From Muricoccus roseus (lineage in GTDB: Bacteria > Pseudomonadota > Alphaproteobacteria > Acetobacterales > Acetobacteraceae), in the NCBI RefSeq assembly GCF_900141905.1, contig NZ_FQZF01000020.1, positions 1 through 64,000 of the forward strand: a DNA stretch of 64,000 nucleotides, in the 5' to 3' direction. Numbering within the stretch: position 1 is the first letter of the stretch; each line of letters begins with the position of its first letter. The position numbers and the translations under genes were made by a program. A model generated the notes under the pieces. That model was not told where the DNA came from. It saw only the letters and a program-made list of their open reading frames with translations, and did no database searches. This document shows positions 34,280-45,700 of this stretch, in pieces.

Positions 34280-35872
34280 ATGAAGAACTGGCTCTATGCG
34301 GGGCTGCTGGCCCTGGGGGCCGCGGCACCCGCCGCGGAAGCCCTGGCCCAGGCCGCGCCGCGCAACACCCTCGTCGTCCTGCGCGAGATCGACGCCGACC
34401 GCTACGACCCCGCCCGCTCCACCGCGCGCGGCGCCGGTGAGGTGATCTACATGATGAGCGACACGCTGGTGTCGCTCGACTGGGACCAGAAGACGATCCG
34501 CCCGGGCCTCGCGGAATCCTGGAGCGTCTCCGAGGACGGCAAGACCTACACCTTCCGCCTTCGCCGCGACGTCACCTTCTGCGACGGCAAGCCCTTCACC
34601 GCGCGGGACGTGGCCTACACCATCAAGCGCTGGGTCGATCCCGCCACCCGTTCCCCCGTGCGCTGGCGCGCCGGCCCGGTGGAGGATGTCGTCGCCATCG
34701 ATGACTACACGGTCGAGTACAAGCTGAAGGAGCCCTATGGCGAGCTCCTCTATCAGCTCACCCTCTTCTTCGCCTCGATTGTGGATCAGGCGACCGTCGA
34801 GCGGCTGGGCGACAATTTCGGCGTCCAGGGCTTCAACGGCACCGGCCCCTATTGCTGGAACTCCTGGTCGCCGCGCCAGGACTTCGTGCTGACACGCCAC
34901 CCGAACTACCGCTGGGGCCCGCCGATTTACCAGAACCCCTCTCCGCAGGTGGAGCGGGTGATCTGGCGCGTGATCCCCGAGGCGAACACCCGCCTGGCCG
35001 CGCTGCAATCCGGCCAGGGCGACGTGACGCAGTACATTCCGCAATTCGCCATCCAGGGCCTGCGGAACGTCCCGACGGTGAGGCTCACCCGGCAGGAGAC
35101 CTATTTCTGGGACTTCTTCATGGGCTTCAAGGTGGACAAGCCCGTGGTGAGCGACCCCGCGGTGCGGCGCGCCATCAACCTGGCCGTCAACCGCACCGCC
35201 GTGGTGCAGGCCACCTTCTTCGGCGCCGCCGACCCGGCCGATGCCTACCTGAACCCGCGGACCAACGGCTTCGACGCCGAGGCCGCGCGCATGGTGCCGC
35301 AGTTCAACGCCGATGAGGCGCGGCGCGTGCTGGATGCGGCCGGCTGGAAGCCGGGCGCGGACGGCATCCGCGAGAAGGACGGACAGCGCGCCTCCTTCCT
35401 CCTCTACGGCCTGCAAACCAACGAGTGGCGCCGCATGGCCGAGGCGATGCAGGCCGACCTGCGCCGCGTGGGCATCGAGATGCGCGTGCAGCTCTGGGAC
35501 GCGACCGTGGGCTGGGGCAAGCTGGCGACGCAGGAATTCGATGCCTTCGTCATGTCCTATCCCTACATCTCGGCGACGGACGGCTTCGCGCTGTATTTTG
35601 ACAGTGCCAACAAGCCGACCCCGAACCGGATGAACTGGACGGATGCCGAGACGGACCGCCTGCTCCGCATCGCCAAGACCGGCCTGACGGAGCAGGAGCG
35701 GAACCAGGCCATCGCCGAGGCGCAGCGCCGCATCGTGCAGGCCAATGTCTGGCTGCCGCTCGCGCGGGAGCAGCTCTGGGTGGCCGCCTCGCAGCGGACC
35801 GAGGGCGTCCGGCCGCACGGCATCTACGGCGTGGGGCTCTACAAGGGCCTCGACATCCGCCTGACGCGCTAA
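34280..35872 (+). CDS. Periplasmic solute-binding protein, SBP_bac_5 family
   Basis: The 530-residue protein has a signal peptide (MKNWLYAGLLALGAAAPAAE, cleavage near LAQ-AA) and the family 5 pattern: LVVLREIDADRYDP, GLAESWSVSEDGKTYTFRLR, FNGTGPYCWNSW and AVRRAINLAVNRTAVVQ. Family 5 proteins bind oligopeptides, nickel, opines or other solutes; the ligand here cannot be read from the sequence. A strong hairpin follows the stop. Confidence 0.93.
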   Translation: MKNWLYAGLLALGAAAPAAEALAQAAPRNTLVVLREIDADRYDPARSTARGAGEVIYMMSDTLVSLDWDQKTIRPGLAESWSVSEDGKTYTFRLRRDVTFCDGKPFTARDVAYTIKRWVDPATRSPVRWRAGPVEDVVAIDDYTVEYKLKEPYGELLYQLTLFFASIVDQATVERLGDNFGVQGFNGTGPYCWNSWSPRQDFVLTRHPNYRWGPPIYQNPSPQVERVIWRVIPEANTRLAALQSGQGDVTQYIPQFAIQGLRNVPTVRLTRQETYFWDFFMGFKVDKPVVSDPAVRRAINLAVNRTAVVQATFFGAADPADAYLNPRTNGFDAEAARMVPQFNADEARRVLDAAGWKPGADGIREKDGQRASFLLYGLQTNEWRRMAEAMQADLRRVGIEMRVQLWDATVGWGKLATQEFDAFVMSYPYISATDGFALYFDSANKPTPNRMNWTDAETDRLLRIAKTGLTEQERNQAIAEAQRRIVQANVWLPLAREQLWVAASQRTEGVRPHGIYGVGLYKGLDIRLTR

Positions 35873-35879
35873 GCCCATC

Positions 35880-35908
35880 GCGGGTGGCCGCAATCCGCGG
35901 CCACCCGC
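35880..35908 (+). terminator. Hairpin after the binding-protein gene
   Basis: A perfect 12-bp stem (GCGGGTGGCCGC at 35880-35891, GCGGCCACCCGC at 35897-35908) with loop AATCC, followed by CCTTCTTT. It may partly terminate or stabilise the upstream transcript, as does the hairpin after pstS. The next gene starts 22 bases later on the same strand. Confidence 0.7.
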
Positions 35909-35930
35909 CCTTCTTTGCCGGGGACCCGTC

Positions 35931-37360
35931 ATGACCACCACCGTGATCCGCGATGCGGATGTCGTCGTCGCCTGGGATGCCTCGGCGAAGCAGCATGTCT
36001 ATCTCACAGGCGCCGACATCGCCTTCGAGGGCGGCACCATCACCCATGTCGGCCGCGGCTATACGGGCCCGGTGGATGAGGAGATCGCCGGCCGCGGGCT
36101 GATGGTCATGCCGGGGCTGGTGAACATCCATTCCCACCCCTCCAGCGAGCCGATGAACAAGGGCCTCCTGGACGAGATTGGCTCGCCCGGCCTCTACAAC
36201 TCCTCCCTCTACGAGTTCATGCCGATCTTCCGCGCGGATTCGGAAGCGGTGCCGAGCTGCGTGCGGGTGGCGCTGAGCGAGCTGCTGCTCTCCGGCGTCA
36301 CCACCGTCGCCGATCTCTCCATGGCCCATCCGGGCTGGCTGGACCTGCTGGCGGAATCCGGCATGCGCGTCTGCGTCGCGCCGATGTTCAAGTCCGCCCG
36401 CTGGTTCACGAAGAACGGCCATGTGGTGGAATATGAGTGGGACGAGGCCGCCGGCGAGAAGGCCATGGCCGAGGCCCTTTCCATCATCGACCGCGCCGAG
36501 CAGCATGAGAGCGGCCGCCTCTTCGGCATGGTGGTGCCGGCCCAGATCGACACCTGCGCCCCCGGCCTGCTGCGCGAAAGCAGCGAAGAGGCGCGCATGC
36601 GCGGCCTCTCCTGGCAGATCCACGCCGCGCAATCGGTGGTGGAGTTCCACGAGATCACCCGCCGCCACGGCCTCACTCCCATCGGCTGGCTGGACAGCAT
36701 GGGGCTGCTGAACGACCGTGCCATCATCGGCCACGGCATCTTCCTGGACGACCATCCCTCCACCCGCTGGCACACCGAAACGGACCTGAAGCGGCTGGCG
36801 GAGACCGGCACGACCGTCGCCCATTGCCCCACCGTCTTCGCGCGCCGCGGCATCACCATGAAGAACTTCGGCCGCTACAAGCGCAGCGGCGTCAACATGG
36901 GCCTGGGGACGGACACCTACCCGCACAACATGCTCGATGAGATGCGGCTCGTCGGCTACCTCGCCCGCACCCAGGCGACCGATCCGCGCGCCGTCACCAC
37001 CACCGAGATCTTCGACGCCGCGACCATCGGCGGCGCCACGGCGCTGGGCCGGGAGGATATCGGCCGCCTCGCCGCCGGCTGCCGGGCCGACCTCGTGCTG
37101 GTGAATGCCGAGCACCCGATGATGCGCCCGGGCCGCGACCCCATGCGCAGCCTCGTCTATGCGGCCGGGGACCGCGCGCTGCGCGACGTCTATGTGGACG
37201 GCCAGCTCGTCGTAAAAGACGGGATGGTGCTGACCATGGATTACGAAGGCGCCGCCGCGCATCTGCACGAGGCGCAGAAGCGCGTGCTCGACAACGCGCC
37301 GCGCCAGGACTGGGCCCACCGCCCGGTCGAGAAGATCAGCCCGCCGAGCTTCCCCTGGGC

Positions 37361-37364
<4 letters not shown>
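35931..37364 (+). CDS. AtzA/TrzN-like amidohydrolase
   Basis: The 477-residue enzyme belongs to the chlorohydrolase/cytosine-deaminase-like branch of amidohydrolases. Metal ligands are in [10 protein letters not shown], the strand with [20 protein letters not shown] and [15 protein letters not shown] (Asp). The substrate may be an amidine, ureide or ring compound imported by the adjacent ABC system. It lies between the binding protein and the ATPase genes, and its stop overlaps the first ATPase start by ATGA. Confidence 0.9.
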
Positions 37365-38358
<994 letters not shown>

Positions 38359-38362
<4 letters not shown>

Positions 38363-39450
38363 AAGAGCCCGCGCTTCTCGAGGCGATCGGCGTCGCCAAG
38401 CACTACCCGGTCAAGAAGGGCCTGCTCTTCGCCCGGCAGGTCGGCGCCGTGCGCGCCGTGGATGGCGTCTCCTTCGCCCTGCATCGCGGCGAGACGCTGG
38501 CGCTGGTGGGGGAGAGCGGCTGCGGAAAGTCCACCACCGCCCGCCTCGTCATGCGGCTGATCGAACCCTCCTCCGGTGACGTCATCTTCAAGGGCGAGAA
38601 CGTCACGAATGTGGGCGGCGCGAAGCTGCGCGCCCTGCGGCGGCACCTGCAGATCGTCTTCCAGGACCCCTATGCCAGCCTCAACCCGCGGCTGACGGTG
38701 GCGGACGCCATCGCCGAGCCCATGACGGTGCACGGCATCGGCGACGCCGCCTCCCGCCGGGAGCGGGTGCAGGAGCTGCTGCGCCTCACCGGCCTGCGCC
38801 CCTTCCACGCGGACCGCTACCCGCATGAGTTCTCGGGCGGGCAGCGCCAGCGCATCGGGATCGCCCGCGCCCTGGCCGTGGAGCCGGAGGTGGTGGTCTG
38901 CGACGAGCCCGTCTCGGCGCTGGACGTCTCGATCCAGGCCCAGGTGGTGAACCTGCTGGGCGACCTGCAGCAGCGCCTCGGCCTGTCCTACCTCTTCATC
39001 GCCCATGATCTCGCGGTGGTGAAGCATGTCGCGGACCGGGTCGCCGTGATGTATCTCGGCCGCATCGTGGAGGTGGCGGCGAAGCACGAGCTCTTCTCCA
39101 ACCCGCGCCATCCCTATACCCGCGCCCTCCTTGCCGCCATTCCGCGCCCGGATCCCTCCCGCCGAGGCTCCGTCACGCCGCTGGGCGGAGACCTGCCCAG
39201 CCCGCTGGCTGTGCCGCCGGGCTGCCGCTTCCACACGCGCTGCCCCGTGGCGCAGGCGAAGTGCAAGGAGCTCGACCCGCCGCTGCGCGAGATCGCCCCG
39301 GGCCACACCGCCGCCTGCCACTTCGCCGAGGATCTTCCGCGTTTCAACGCGGAAGCCGATGGGGGCGTGGCGCCGGTGGCGCAGCTTCGCCTCGCGGCCT
39401 ATGCGGCGGCGCGTGCCGCCCGTGCTCCGGCGGTGGTCCCGGCGGGCTGA
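38359..39450 (+). CDS. Dpp-type ABC transporter ATPase, DppF-like
   Basis: The 363-residue partner ATPase: Walker [11 protein letters not shown]-loop [14 protein letters not shown], signature [15 protein letters not shown], Walker [15 protein letters not shown], switch His in [11 protein letters not shown], and a C-terminal [15 protein letters not shown] motif like that of DppD. Together the two ATPases drive the DppBC-like channel. This closes the importer operon; the alcohol dehydrogenase begins 66 bases later. Confidence 0.93.
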
Positions 39451-39516
39451 CGGGGCATTGCCCGGCCCGTGGCCCCGCCGCAGGATGGCAGGCAAGAAAA
39501 CCGGGGAAGCGTATCC

Positions 39517-40704
39517 ATGCTCGTCACGCTCCAGGCGCCACGGCTGATCCTCTCGGGCGGCGGCGCCGTCTCCAGGGTGGCCGAGGTGCTGGGCCAGTTC
39601 GGCCTCTCCCGCCCGCTGGTCGTCACGGATCCCTGGATGGCTTCCTCCGGCACGGTGGAGCGCTGCCTCGCCCCGCTCCGCGCGGCGGGCCTGCGGCCGG
39701 CCGTCTTCCATGAAACGGTGCCGGACCCGACGGACACGGTGGTCGAGGCCGGCGTCCAGGCCTTCCGCGCGGGCGACTACGATTGCCTGATCGGCTTCGG
39801 CGGCGGCAGCCCCATGGATACGGCCAAGGCCATCGCCGTCCTCGCCGCCGCGCCGGAGGGCACGCATATCCGCGCCTTCAAGGTGCCGGCCCAGGCCAAC
39901 CAGGGCGCCGTGCCCGTCCTCTGCATTCCCACCACCGCCGGCACGGGCAGTGAGGCGACGCGCTTCACCGTCATCACCGACACGGCGAATGACGAGAAGA
40001 TGCTCATCGCCGGCCTCGGCGCCCTGCCGCTCGCCGCCGTCGTGGACCACCAGCTCACCTGGACCGTGCCCGCCCGCACCGTGGCCGATACGGGGGTGGA
40101 CAGCCTTACCCATGCGCTGGAAGCCTTTGTCAGCAAGCGCGCCAATCCCTTCAGCGACGACTATGCCCGCCTCGCCATGCGGCTGATCGCGCCGAATCTC
40201 CGCCGGGCCTATGCGGATGCGCAGCGCGGCGGGAACGGCCCGCGCGACGAGGAGGCGCGGGAGGCGATGATGCGCGGCGCCATGCTGGCGGGCCTGGCCT
40301 TCTCCAACGCCTCGGTGGCGCTGGTGCATGGCATGTCCCGCCCCATCGGCGCGCATTTCCATGTTCCGCATGGCCTCTCCAACGCCATGCTGCTGCCCGC
40401 CGTCACCCGCTTCGGCCTCACCGCCGCCCTGCCGCGCTACGCCGAGGCCGCGCGCATCATGGGCGTGGCGGAGGAAGGGGAGGGGGACGAGGGCGCCGCA
40501 GCGAAGCTGGTGGAGGAGCTGGAAGCGCTGAACCGCGACCTCTCCGTGCCAAGCCCTGCCAGCCACGGCATCCCGGCCGATCGCTGGGACGGGCTGCTGG
40601 AGACCATGGCGGCCCAGGCCCTCGCCTCGGGCAGCCCCGCGAACAACCCGCGCGTGCCGGATGCGGCGGAGATCGTCGCCCTGTATCGTGAGGTCTATGC
40701 CTGA
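39517..40704 (+). CDS. Iron-containing (group III) alcohol dehydrogenase
   Basis: A 395-residue enzyme with the NAD-binding motif GFGGGSPMDTAKAIAVL, the family pattern CIPTTAGTGSEATRFTVITD, and His/Asp metal ligands in DTGVDSLTHALEAFVS and ALVHGMSRPIGAHFHVPHG. It reduces an aldehyde or oxidises an alcohol; the substrate is unknown. It may complete the catabolic route with the aldolase upstream. Its last eight bases overlap the start of the ECF sigma gene, so the sigma/anti-sigma pair may be translated from the same message. Confidence 0.9.
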   Translation: MLVTLQAPRLILSGGGAVSRVAEVLGQFGLSRPLVVTDPWMASSGTVERCLAPLRAAGLRPAVFHETVPDPTDTVVEAGVQAFRAGDYDCLIGFGGGSPMDTAKAIAVLAAAPEGTHIRAFKVPAQANQGAVPVLCIPTTAGTGSEATRFTVITDTANDEKMLIAGLGALPLAAVVDHQLTWTVPARTVADTGVDSLTHALEAFVSKRANPFSDDYARLAMRLIAPNLRRAYADAQRGGNGPRDEEAREAMMRGAMLAGLAFSNASVALVHGMSRPIGAHFHVPHGLSNAMLLPAVTRFGLTAALPRYAEAARIMGVAEEGEGDEGAAAKLVEELEALNRDLSVPSPASHGIPADRWDGLLETMAAQALASGSPANNPRVPDAAEIVALYREVYA

Positions 40705-41245
40705 CACCCAGCCCGGCGCGGATGCGGCGCTCCTGCTCCGCGGCATCGCCGCCGGGGAAGCGGGCGCGCTGCGCCGCCTTTACGATGCGCAGGGCGCGCG
40801 TCTCTTCGGCATGGCCGTGGCCATCCTGCGGGACCGCGATGCGGCGGCCGATGCGCTGCATGACGCCGTGCTGAAGATCGCTTCGCGCGCCGGGCAGTTC
40901 GACCCGCTCCGGGGCGAGGCCTCCGCCTGGCTCGCTGCCATCGTGCGCAACGCGGCGCTCGACCTCGCCCGCGCCCGGGGGCGCGAGACTCCCACGGACG
41001 ATCCCACGCTGGGCGACAGCCCCGTGGAAGCCGAGGCGCTGGAGCGTCTCGCCGCCGCGCAGCAATCCGGCAGGCTGCGGGATTGCCTCGCCGCGCTGGA
41101 GGCGCGGAACAGGGAGGGTATCCTCCTCGCCTTCGTGCACGGCCTCTCCCACGCCCAGATCGCCGCGCGGCTCGAGCTGCCGCTGGGCACCGTGAAGGCC
41201 TGGATCCGGCGTGGACTGGTCCGGCTGAAGGGGTGCCTCGCATGA
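40697..41245 (+). CDS. ECF sigma factor, SigK-like
   Basis: The 182-residue protein has region 2 (LYDAQGARLFGMAVAILRDR, then ADALHDAVLKIA, SAWLAAIVRNAALDL) and region 4 (REGILLAFVHGLSHAQIAAR, then GTVKAWIRRGLVRL). It is immediately followed, with an ATGA overlap, by an anti-sigma-K-type gene, which assigns it to the SigK/RskA-like group. The ATG at 40697 lies inside the end of the dehydrogenase gene with GTGAGG ahead of it. Confidence 0.9.
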   Translation: MPDTQPGADAALLLRGIAAGEAGALRRLYDAQGARLFGMAVAILRDRDAAADALHDAVLKIASRAGQFDPLRGEASAWLAAIVRNAALDLARARGRETPTDDPTLGDSPVEAEALERLAAAQQSGRLRDCLAALEARNREGILLAFVHGLSHAQIAARLELPLGTVKAWIRRGLVRLKGCLA

Positions 41246-41925
41246 TCCCCTCCGACTCCGAGGCGCTGGACGCGCTGGCCGCCGAGCATGTCCTCGGCAC
41301 CCTCGATGCGCGGGAGGCGCGGGAGGTTTCGCGCGCCCTGCCGACCCACCCCGCCCTGCGCGAGGCGGTGGCCGCCTGGGAAGCGCGCCTCGCACCGCTG
41401 GCCGACCTCGCTCCGCCGCAGGCACCGCCGCCCGAGCTGTGGGGCCGGATCGAGGCCTCGCTTGGCGCGCGCCCCGAAGCCGTCGTCACGCCACTGCGCC
41501 CCGGCCGCCTCTGGAAAGCTTGGTCCCTGGGCTCGACCGCGCTCGCGGCCGGGCTGGCCGCCTTCATCCTCCTGCGCCCGGCCGAGGAGCCCCGGATGAT
41601 GACCGTCCTCCTGACCAGCGGCGACCAGCCGGCCTGGCTGGTGGAGGCGGAAAGGGGCGGGCTGCGCCTGGCCAGCCTCAACCCGCGTCCGGTCGAGCCG
41701 GGGCGCGTGCAGCAGCTCTGGGCGCTGCCGCCCGGCGCCACCGCCCCCGTCTCGCTGGGCCTCATCCCGGAAGGCGGTCAGGCGAGCGTCGCGCCCGGCC
41801 TCGTGCGGCCGGAGCCGGGTATGCTCATCGAGATCACGCTGGAACCGCCGGGCGGTTCCCCCACCGGCCGCCCGACCGGACCGATCCTCTTCATCGGCCG
41901 GCTGGCCCCGGTGCGCGGAAGCTGA
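41242..41925 (+). CDS. Anti-sigma factor, RskA/anti-sigma-K family
   Basis: This 227-residue membrane protein has an N-terminal anti-sigma domain (SEALDALAAEHVLGTLDARE), one membrane helix (about 92-110) and a C-terminal extracytoplasmic domain with the anti-sigma-K pattern (RVQQLWALPPGATAPVSLGL, ending GPILFIGRL). It should hold the SigK-like factor at the membrane until a signal triggers release. Translation is coupled to the sigma gene. The 160 bases after its stop contain nothing I can assign. Confidence 0.9.
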   Translation: MIPSDSEALDALAAEHVLGTLDAREAREVSRALPTHPALREAVAAWEARLAPLADLAPPQAPPPELWGRIEASLGARPEAVVTPLRPGRLWKAWSLGSTALAAGLAAFILLRPAEEPRMMTVLLTSGDQPAWLVEAERGGLRLASLNPRPVEPGRVQQLWALPPGATAPVSLGLIPEGGQASVAPGLVRPEPGMLIEITLEPPGGSPTGRPTGPILFIGRLAPVRGS

Positions 41926-42084
41926 GGGGCAATCAGGCCGGCCGGGAGAGCTGGTCCCGGAACGGCCGCGCCGCCTGTGCCTGGCTGGTGCATTCGGGTT
42001 TGCGGCAGGCGGTCGGGAGCGGTTTCAGAGGAGAGACGGCTTGGCTGGGCAGTGGGCCATCATCCGGCTGGGCCGAAGCCCGCC

Positions 42085-42282
42085 TCAAAGGTCCTCTTTC
42101 CGGCGCACCAGCTCGGTCAGCAGCAGCTTGGCGATGTCATGCGGGTCGCCCTCGCCGGCATGGCCGCTTTCCTCCGCCGCATAGTCCTCCGAACGCACGG
42201 TGACGAGGTCGCCCGTCACCGTGTAGTCGCCCACATGGGTCTTGCCATCCACCTCCACCGTAACCATCCGCGGCTCATCCAT
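42085..42282 (-). CDS. Small hydrophilic protein of unknown function, stress-type promoter
   Basis: A 65-residue acidic protein beginning MDEPRMVTVEVDGKTHVGDY. The first half looks like a small beta-sheet (VTVEVDGKTHVGDYTVTGDL), the second like a helix (DPHDIAKLLLTELVRRKEDL). I do not recognise a family. The start has an ideal site (AGGAGGCAAACC), and a GCAAC-N17-CGTT motif ends 35 bases upstream, so it is probably part of the general stress regulon far from the main locus. Confidence 0.75.
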   Translation of the reverse strand: MDEPRMVTVEVDGKTHVGDYTVTGDLVTVRSEDYAAEESGHAGEGDPHDIAKLLLTELVRRKEDL

Positions 42283-42317
42283 GGTTTGCCTCCTATTCGG
42301 AACGAGTCGCCGCTGAG

Positions 42318-42343
42318 AACGTGCGCCGGCCCCTGATTGTTGC
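42318..42343 (-). promoter_or_regulatory. Candidate EcfG-type stress promoter
   Basis: Minus-strand GGCAAC (GCAAC at 42339-42343), a 17-base spacer, CGTT (42318-42321), ending 35 bases before the 65-residue protein. This is the fifth copy of the motif and lies 33 kb from the others. Confidence 0.6.
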
Positions 42344-42366
42344 CGGGCGCGCCCGCCTGGGCAGGC

Positions 42367-42391
42367 GCATCCATCCCGCTTCGGGCCCGTT
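42367..42391 (+). promoter_or_regulatory. Weak stress-promoter-like site
   Basis: GCATC (42367-42371), a 16-base spacer, CGTT (42388-42391), ending 53 bases before the 55-residue membrane protein. It has one extra mismatch in the -35 part. It is listed because it is divergent from a good copy. Confidence 0.3.
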
Positions 42392-42444
42392 TCAGTCCTG
42401 TCTGGCCAATGAGATCTGGCCCTGGCGATCAGGAGGCGCGCCCG

Positions 42445-42612
42445 ATGTTCGAATCACCCTTTATCGGCCTGCTGGTGCTCGCCCTCGTCATACTCGGCCT
42501 CGTCGTGCTGCAGCGGCTGGAATTCCTCAGCGTCTTCCGGCGTCGGCGGGCGGCGCACACTGCGGCGGACCGGGGAACGGCCGGCACACGGGAAGTTGGC
42601 CCGCCGCGCTGA
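42445..42612 (+). CDS. Small single-span membrane protein
   Basis: A 55-residue protein, MFESPFIGLLVLALVILGLV followed by VLQRLEFLSVFRRRRAAHTA and a polar tail. One membrane helix (about 5-23) and a basic cytoplasmic stretch are clear, but no family is recognised. AGGAGG precedes the ATG by about 8 bases. It is divergent from the 65-residue stress-type gene and may share its regulation. Confidence 0.6.
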   Translation: MFESPFIGLLVLALVILGLVVLQRLEFLSVFRRRRAAHTAADRGTAGTREVGPPR

Positions 42613-42715
42613 TCTCAGGCGCGGCGGCGTTCCGGGCGAGGATACGTAACGCTGGGTGACTCCCTTACCCTGTGGCAGGGTTGCCGGAGGAAACGTTTCG
42701 TCCGGTGAGTCCTCC

Positions 42716-45700
42716 ATGCGCCTGCTCCGAGTTGTCGCCCTGGCCGCCGCACTTCTGGGGGGCGGTGGCGCCCTGGCGCAAGGCTTTGATCTTCCGGGCC
42801 TTTCGGCGGATAGCGGACGCTACGCGAGCGGGCTGACGCGGCGCTTCCCGGCCGGTGGCACGCCGGCCCAGCGCACCCAGGCGGAGCAGCGTGCGCAGCA
42901 GGCCGAGGGGCGCGGCGACTGGCAGGCGGCGATCACCGCCTGGGAGGAACGCCTGGGCATGGGCAATGCCCGGCCGGAGATGTGGCTTTCCCTTGGCCGC
43001 GCGGCCCTGGCCCGGAACCCGGCCGACCCCGCGAAGGCCCTGATGGCGGCGCAGCAGAACTTCGACCTCGTTCCCGCCGGCGAGCCCGAAGTCCCCTCCC
43101 TGCGGCTGATGGCCGATGCGCTGAAGGCCCAGGGCCGCTGGCCCCAAGTGATCCAGGCGCTGGAAGCCGTGGCCGAGCGCCTGCCCAACGACCCGGCGAC
43201 GCGCACCGCCCTGATGGAGGCGCGGCGCGAGGCGGGCATGATGCTGCGGCGGGTGCAGGTGGAGCCGGAGGCCGAACCGGCCCGCGCCTGCCTCGCCTTC
43301 ACCATCGCGCCGCAGCGGGGCGGCAGCTGGCAGCCCGAGGACTGGGTGCGGGCGGAGCCCGCGATTCCCGGCCTCGCCGTCACGAAGGAAAGCGACCGCC
43401 TCTGCGTCGCCGGCCTCCCCTGGGGGCGGCGGACGCGGCTCGTGCTGCGCGCCGGCCTGCCCGGCGAAGGCGGGGTGAACCTTCGCGCCGACCTGCCCGT
43501 CGACGTCTCGATGCCGGACCGCGCCGCGCGCGTCGCCTTCGACCAGCGCGCCTTCATCCTGCCGCGTGGCGCCCCGCCGCGCGTCGCCATCGCCACCATG
43601 AACATCGAGACGCTGAACCTGCGCCTCGTGCGCGTGAGCGAGCGCAACCTCGTGCCGCTCACCCGCGACACGCGGCTGGGCGAGGAGCTCAGCGGCTATC
43701 AGGCGGAGGACATCCCGGAGAGCCGCGGCCGCGTGGTCTGGGAGGGCAAGGCGGCGGTGCCGCGCTTCCAGCGCAACGCCATGCAGCGCACGGTTCTGCC
43801 GCTGCCGGAGGCGCTGACCGGTTCCGGCCCCGGCCTCTTCGTGCTGCTGGCCCGCGACGACGCGGAGGACACGCAGCGCATGCGCCAGACCGCGGCGCTG
43901 CCCATCATGGCCACCGATCTCGGCCTCACCGCCTGGCGCGGCAGCGAAGGGGTGGCCGTGCAGGCGCGCGGGCTCGGCGATGCCCGGCCGAAGGCCGGCG
44001 TGCGCGTCGCCCTCCTGGCCCACAACAACGACGTGCTGGGCGAGACGGTGACCGATCAGGACGGACTGGCGCGCTTCGGCGGCGCGCTGCTGCGCGGGGA
44101 GGGGCCGGTGGCGCCCGTCGCGCTGCATGCCCAGCTCGGGGACGACCTCGTCTCCCTCGATCTCGAGGCGGCCTCCTTCGACCTTTCGGACCGTGGCGTG
44201 ACGGGGCGCGACTATCCCGGCCCGGTGGATGCCTTCCTCTGGCTCGACCGCGGCATCTACCGGCCCGGCGAGCAGGTCCGGTTCTCCCTGCTTCCGCGCG
44301 ACCCCTCGGGAGGGGTGCTGGACCTGCCGATCCGGCTCCGCCTGCGGCGGCCGAACGGGCAGGTGGCGCTGGAAGCCGTGCCGGAACGCGGGCCCGAGGG
44401 GGTGATCCTCTGGTCCCCCCAGCTCTCCGCCGGCGCGCCCGTGGGTAGCTGGACCATCGAGGCCCTGACAGACCCGAACCGCCCGCCCATCGCCAGCACC
44501 TCCTTCCAGGTGGAAGCCTTCGTGCCGGAGCGGCTGGAGGTGAAGCTCGGCCCGGCGCCAGGGCCGCTGACGGCTTCCGCGCCCCTGTCCGTGCCGGTGG
44601 AGACGCGCTTCCTCTACGGCGCGCCCGGGGCGGGGCTGACCGGCAGTGCCGAGATGCGGCTGGCCGTGGACCCCGAGCCCTTCGACGCCTGGAAGGGCTG
44701 GCGCTTCGGGCTCGCCGAGGAGCCTTTCGACGGCGGCCTGCAGAGCATCGACATCGGCGAGACCGATGCAGACGGGAAGGGCGTGCTGAGCCTTTCGCTG
44801 CCGAACCTGCCCGATACCTCCCGCCCGTTGCGGGCCGAGGTGGTGGCCACCATGGCGGAGCCGGGCGGGCGTGGCAGCAAGGGCGCGCTGACCCTGCCCG
44901 TGCGCTCGGCCCAGCCCTTCATCGCCCTGCGCCCCGCCTTCCGCGCCGGCAGCGTGGATGACGGGGCGGAGGCCGCGATCGAGGCCGCGCTCGTCTCGCC
45001 GAGCGGGGAGGCCCTCTCCGGCCGCCTGCAGGCCCGCCTTGTGCGGGAACGTCCGACCTGGCGCATGACCGTGCTGAACGGCACCGCCCGCTATCAGACC
45101 GTCTGGCTGGATGAGCCCGTGGATGTCGCCGAGCTGACCGTGGCCCCCGGCCGGCCGGCCCGCTTCGCGCGCCGCCTCGGCTTCGGGCGCTACCGGCTGG
45201 AGGTGACGCAGCCCGGCGGCCTCGCCATCGCCTCCCTCCGCTTCCGCTCGGGCTGGACCGGATCCGACGACCCCGCGGTGCCGGACAAGGTGGATGTGGC
45301 AGCCGACCGCCGCGCCTATGCGGTGGGGGATACGGCGCGGCTGCGCCTGACGCCGCCCTTCGCCGGGCGGGCGAGCATCGCCGTGCTGACCGACCGCGTC
45401 CTTTCGGTGCGGGACGTGGATGTGCCCGCCGGCGGGACCGAGGTGGAGCTGCCGGTGGAGGCCGGGTGGGGCCCCGGGGCCTGGGTGGCCGTGACGGTGT
45501 TCCGCCCAGGCGAGGTGCCGGTGCCCGGTGGCGCCGCGCCCCGCCGCGCGATCGGCCTCGCCTGGGTCGGGCTCGACCCCGCCGCCCGGACCCTGGAGGT
45601 GGCCTTGGAGGGCGAGGCGCTGCTGCGCCCGCGCCAGCGCGTGCAGGTGCCGGTCCGCGTCGCCAACGCGCCGGGCGCCGCCTGGCTCACCCTGGCCGCG

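Noticed and set aside
33335-35941. An 868-codon frame antisense to the DppC-like and binding-protein genes
   Set aside because: Shadow of two well-supported genes; no recognisable protein features.
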